NCBI GenBank assembly: GCA_017504795.1
Contig: JAFVQM010000009.1
Span: forward strand, 1-63,947
Source of the DNA: Clostridia bacterium
Lineage (GTDB): Bacteria; Bacillota; Clostridia; Christensenellales; Borkfalkiaceae
Length of the DNA: 63,947 bases
Direction of reading: 5' to 3'
How positions within the stretch are numbered: the stretch's first letter is position 1; every line of letters starts with the position of its first letter. The notes under the pieces were generated by a model. That model ran no database searches and was not told the origin of the DNA. It saw nothing but the letters and a program-made list of their open reading frames with translations. Positions 62,512 through 63,947 of this stretch are shown in pieces. The translations under genes were made by a program, and so were the position numbers.

Positions 62512-62680
62512 AAAGTTGGAGTATCGGGATTTCTCCGTTTTTCTTCGATGCCTAACATATATTCTCAATGGCAATCCCCGAAGCTATATTCTTAGTAAAA
62601 TCAACGTTTGCTTCCTATTTCATTAAACTTATTTCTATCTTACTTATCCTTTTGAAGTCAAACGGGTTTATATGCAGTAG

Positions 62681-62917
62681 TTAACCTTCTACGTTATCCG
62701 AGCGGTTTTCAAACTGTTCTCTTAAAGCGTTATAGCCCGCCATAATCAAATGAACCTTTGAAAGACCTTTACTCAACAAGAAAGCATCAATTTCTTTTGC
62801 TTCCCTGCGGGGAATACTCGTACCCCAAACTTTATTCTGTTTTTTGCGTTCTTCTTTGTGCTTTGCTTCGTATACTCTGCGACTGATTCTAATAGGTGTG
62901 TCTTGTTTTCTTTCCAT
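62681..62917 (-). CDS. Small accessory protein of the element
   Basis: 78 residues, basic N-terminus (ISRRVYEAKHKEERKKQN) and WGTSIPRREAKEIDAFLLSK, similar in layout to small ribbon-helix-helix-like proteins common in Clostridial integrative elements. AAAGGAGTATC before the ATG. Role in regulation or mobilisation is a guess. Confidence 0.55.
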   Translation of the reverse strand: MERKQDTPIRISRRVYEAKHKEERKKQNKVWGTSIPRREAKEIDAFLLSKGLSKVHLIMAGYNALREQFENRSDNVEG

Positions 62918-62929
62918 AGTGATACTCCT

Positions 62930-63250
62930 TTAATCCACATAAATAAGTTCGTTTAAGATTTCTTCGTCAATGCGGTTTTTGATTTCCGTTTCAATTTTAA
63001 CGTCGTGCATAAAATTTCCCGTCTTTTGATATTCGGGGCGTTTCAAAAGTTTTTCTCTCATAACTTCCCAAATTTGTTCGGCGGCTTTGTCAATGCCGTG
63101 AAGATAGGTGGGTAAATCTTCAATCAACCAATCTCTACCTGTGTCAATAAGATATTGCTTTTTCAAGTTTCCCCATCTGCTGTAAACGTGCTTAACGGGT
63201 GGATGCGAACGCTGATATTCAATTACTTCTTCTAACGTCAAACCTTCCAT
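62930..63250 (-). CDS. TnpV-like transposon-encoded protein
   Basis: 106 residues. SRWGNLKKQYLIDTGRDWLI near 24-43 followed by LPTYLHGIDKAAEQIWE matches the pattern of TnpV proteins (GxLRxxYLxExR...LxxHLxEID). TnpV proteins accompany integrative elements; their action is unproven. AAGGAGATTTC precedes the ATG; 12 bases separate it from the next gene. Confidence 0.6.
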   Translation of the reverse strand: MEGLTLEEVIEYQRSHPPVKHVYSRWGNLKKQYLIDTGRDWLIEDLPTYLHGIDKAAEQIWEVMREKLLKRPEYQKTGNFMHDVKIETEIKNRIDEEILNELIYVD

Positions 63251-63947
63251 TTTGAAATCTCCTTAACCGTAGTGTATTGTCGTATTAATACGAATATCAC
63301 TTTTTGCGAAAGAAGTCAAGCTCTTTTTTATAAAATTCTAAAATTTTTTTACATATTTTTTTCCTCCTTGTGTTTTAGTGGTGAGCAGAGCAAAAATCGG
63401 GTTTCCCGATTGTTTGGATAGGTCAAAAGCGCGATTTTGGCAATTCATTTTACCTGCTTTGAAAAAGCGGTAGAATTGCAACAAAATAATTTTTTAAGCG
63501 GTTTTCTTAACCTGCTTAGGATTTTGGTGTTTTCCGCTTTATTTTTACTAAGTGCAAAACGCTCTCGATAGAATTCATTTTACAAAGTTTCCTCGTCTTT
63601 TAAGACGGGTAATACTGATAATAATTTCTCATTTTATTTTTCTCCTTATTTTAAGTTGCCCTCACTTAAAGGGGCTAAATTGGCACAAAAGTTTAGGTTA
63701 AAATCGAAAATATTTTTTTTACTTGTCAAGCGATTGGAATGTTGAAAATATTTTGATTAAATTAACCCTTCACTTAAAAGGGCTTTTTAGAGCAAAAAGT
63801 AAAGGCAAAATTCAAAATTTCTTAAAAAAATTTTTTCTCTCCATATAAATGGGCTATTTTTGACGTTTATGGGGGTCAAAATCTTCATTTTTAGTGTAAA
63901 AATTTTTACCCCTCACTTAAAAGGGCGATTTTCAGGCAAAACATGGC
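63251..63947. other. Gene-free region with hairpin-like direct repeats
   Basis: No coding frame over 60 codons. CCCTCACTTAAAGGGGC (about 63659), CCCTTCACTTAAAAGGGC (about 63767) and CCCCTCACTTAAAAGGGC (about 63910), plus a weaker copy CCATATAAATGGGC (about 63841), are each able to fold on themselves and are followed within 25 bases by GGCAAAA, GCAAAAA or similar. ATTCATTTTAC is found at about 63444 and 63573. This may be a control or replication/transfer origin of the element. Confidence 0.5.

Larger units (their letters stand above)
59969..63947. mobile_element. Left end of an integrative element at tRNA-Arg(CCU)
   Basis: Directly after the tRNA come a hypothetical gene, a tyrosine integrase, a small Xis-like HTH protein and TnpV-like and other accessory proteins, the usual left end of an integrative conjugative or mobilisable element. 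The gene style is more AT-rich and codon use differs from the preceding region. The right end and any conjugation genes are beyond the window, so the exact class is not known. Confidence 0.8.

Overview
The window looks like a chromosome segment of a low-GC (about 40 %) anaerobic Bacillota, most likely an uncultured gut member of the Clostridia. Evidence: a PyrR-attenuated pyrimidine operon with PyrK/PyrD of the NAD-linked type, three T-box leaders, ferredoxin-linked 2-oxoacid oxidoreductase, near-consensus TTGACA-17-TATAAT promoters and strong AAGGAGG ribosome sites. The species cannot be named from this sequence alone.

Layout. 1-9.2 kb: complete pyrRCB(K)(D)FEB-type pyrimidine operon (pyrR, pyrC, carB, pyrK, pyrD, pyrF, pyrE, pyrB) without carA. 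9.2-10.9 kb: membrane-bound spermidine-synthase-like protein. 10.9-15.9 kb: hexuronate catabolism (uxaB-uxaA-uxaC) with a divergent AraC regulator. 15.9-32.4 kb: the most interesting part, a T-box-controlled branched-chain amino acid module. 32.4-34.8 kb: O-antigen-ligase-like membrane protein and an AraC regulator. 34.9-45.5 kb: amino-sugar region (two amidohydrolase/NagB-like genes, GH20-like glycosidase, EamA transporter, oxidoreductase, nagA-nagB and four AraC regulators). 45.6-49.1 kb: two tandem NlpC/P60-DUF11 lipoproteins. 49.2-59.4 kb: a cluster of Gfo/Idh/MocA oxidoreductases, metal hydrolases, a DegT aminotransferase, an SDR and an AraC regulator, probably for an unusual (amino)sugar or cyclitol. 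59.6-63.9 kb: tRNA-Arg(CCU) with two upstream remnants of itself and the left end of an integrative element (integrase, Xis-like, TnpV-like) that runs off the window.

The candidate new system (15.87-32.38 kb). Three acyl-CoA ligases each sit behind their own T-box leader. Reading the specifier codon by a consistent helix register gives AUC (Ile), GUA (Val) and CUC (Leu). Between them lie a four-subunit 2-oxoisovalerate-type ferredoxin oxidoreductase with a MinD-like ATPase and a branched-chain aminotransferase. The simplest reading is that the cell makes Ile, Val and Leu from 2-methylbutyrate, isobutyrate and isovalerate: the ligase makes the acyl-CoA, the oxidoreductase carboxylates it reductively to the 2-oxo acid, and the aminotransferase finishes the amino acid, each ligase being induced by its own uncharged tRNA. 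The chemistry is known from rumen anaerobes; one dedicated ligase per amino acid under matching T-boxes is, to my knowledge, not described. The ligases carry unusual N-terminal domains (HTH plus cupin in two, a degenerate sugar-isomerase TIM barrel in the third), and the Leu operon begins with a 2-isopropylmalate-synthase homologue whose catalytic metal ligands are gone while its leucine-binding domain is kept.

A second unexplained item is a family of at least six intergenic structured repeats (18.5, 21.4, 25.9, 27.5, 37.0 and 37.2 kb) with compensatory changes in its helices, concentrated at the ends of transcription units in and near this module.
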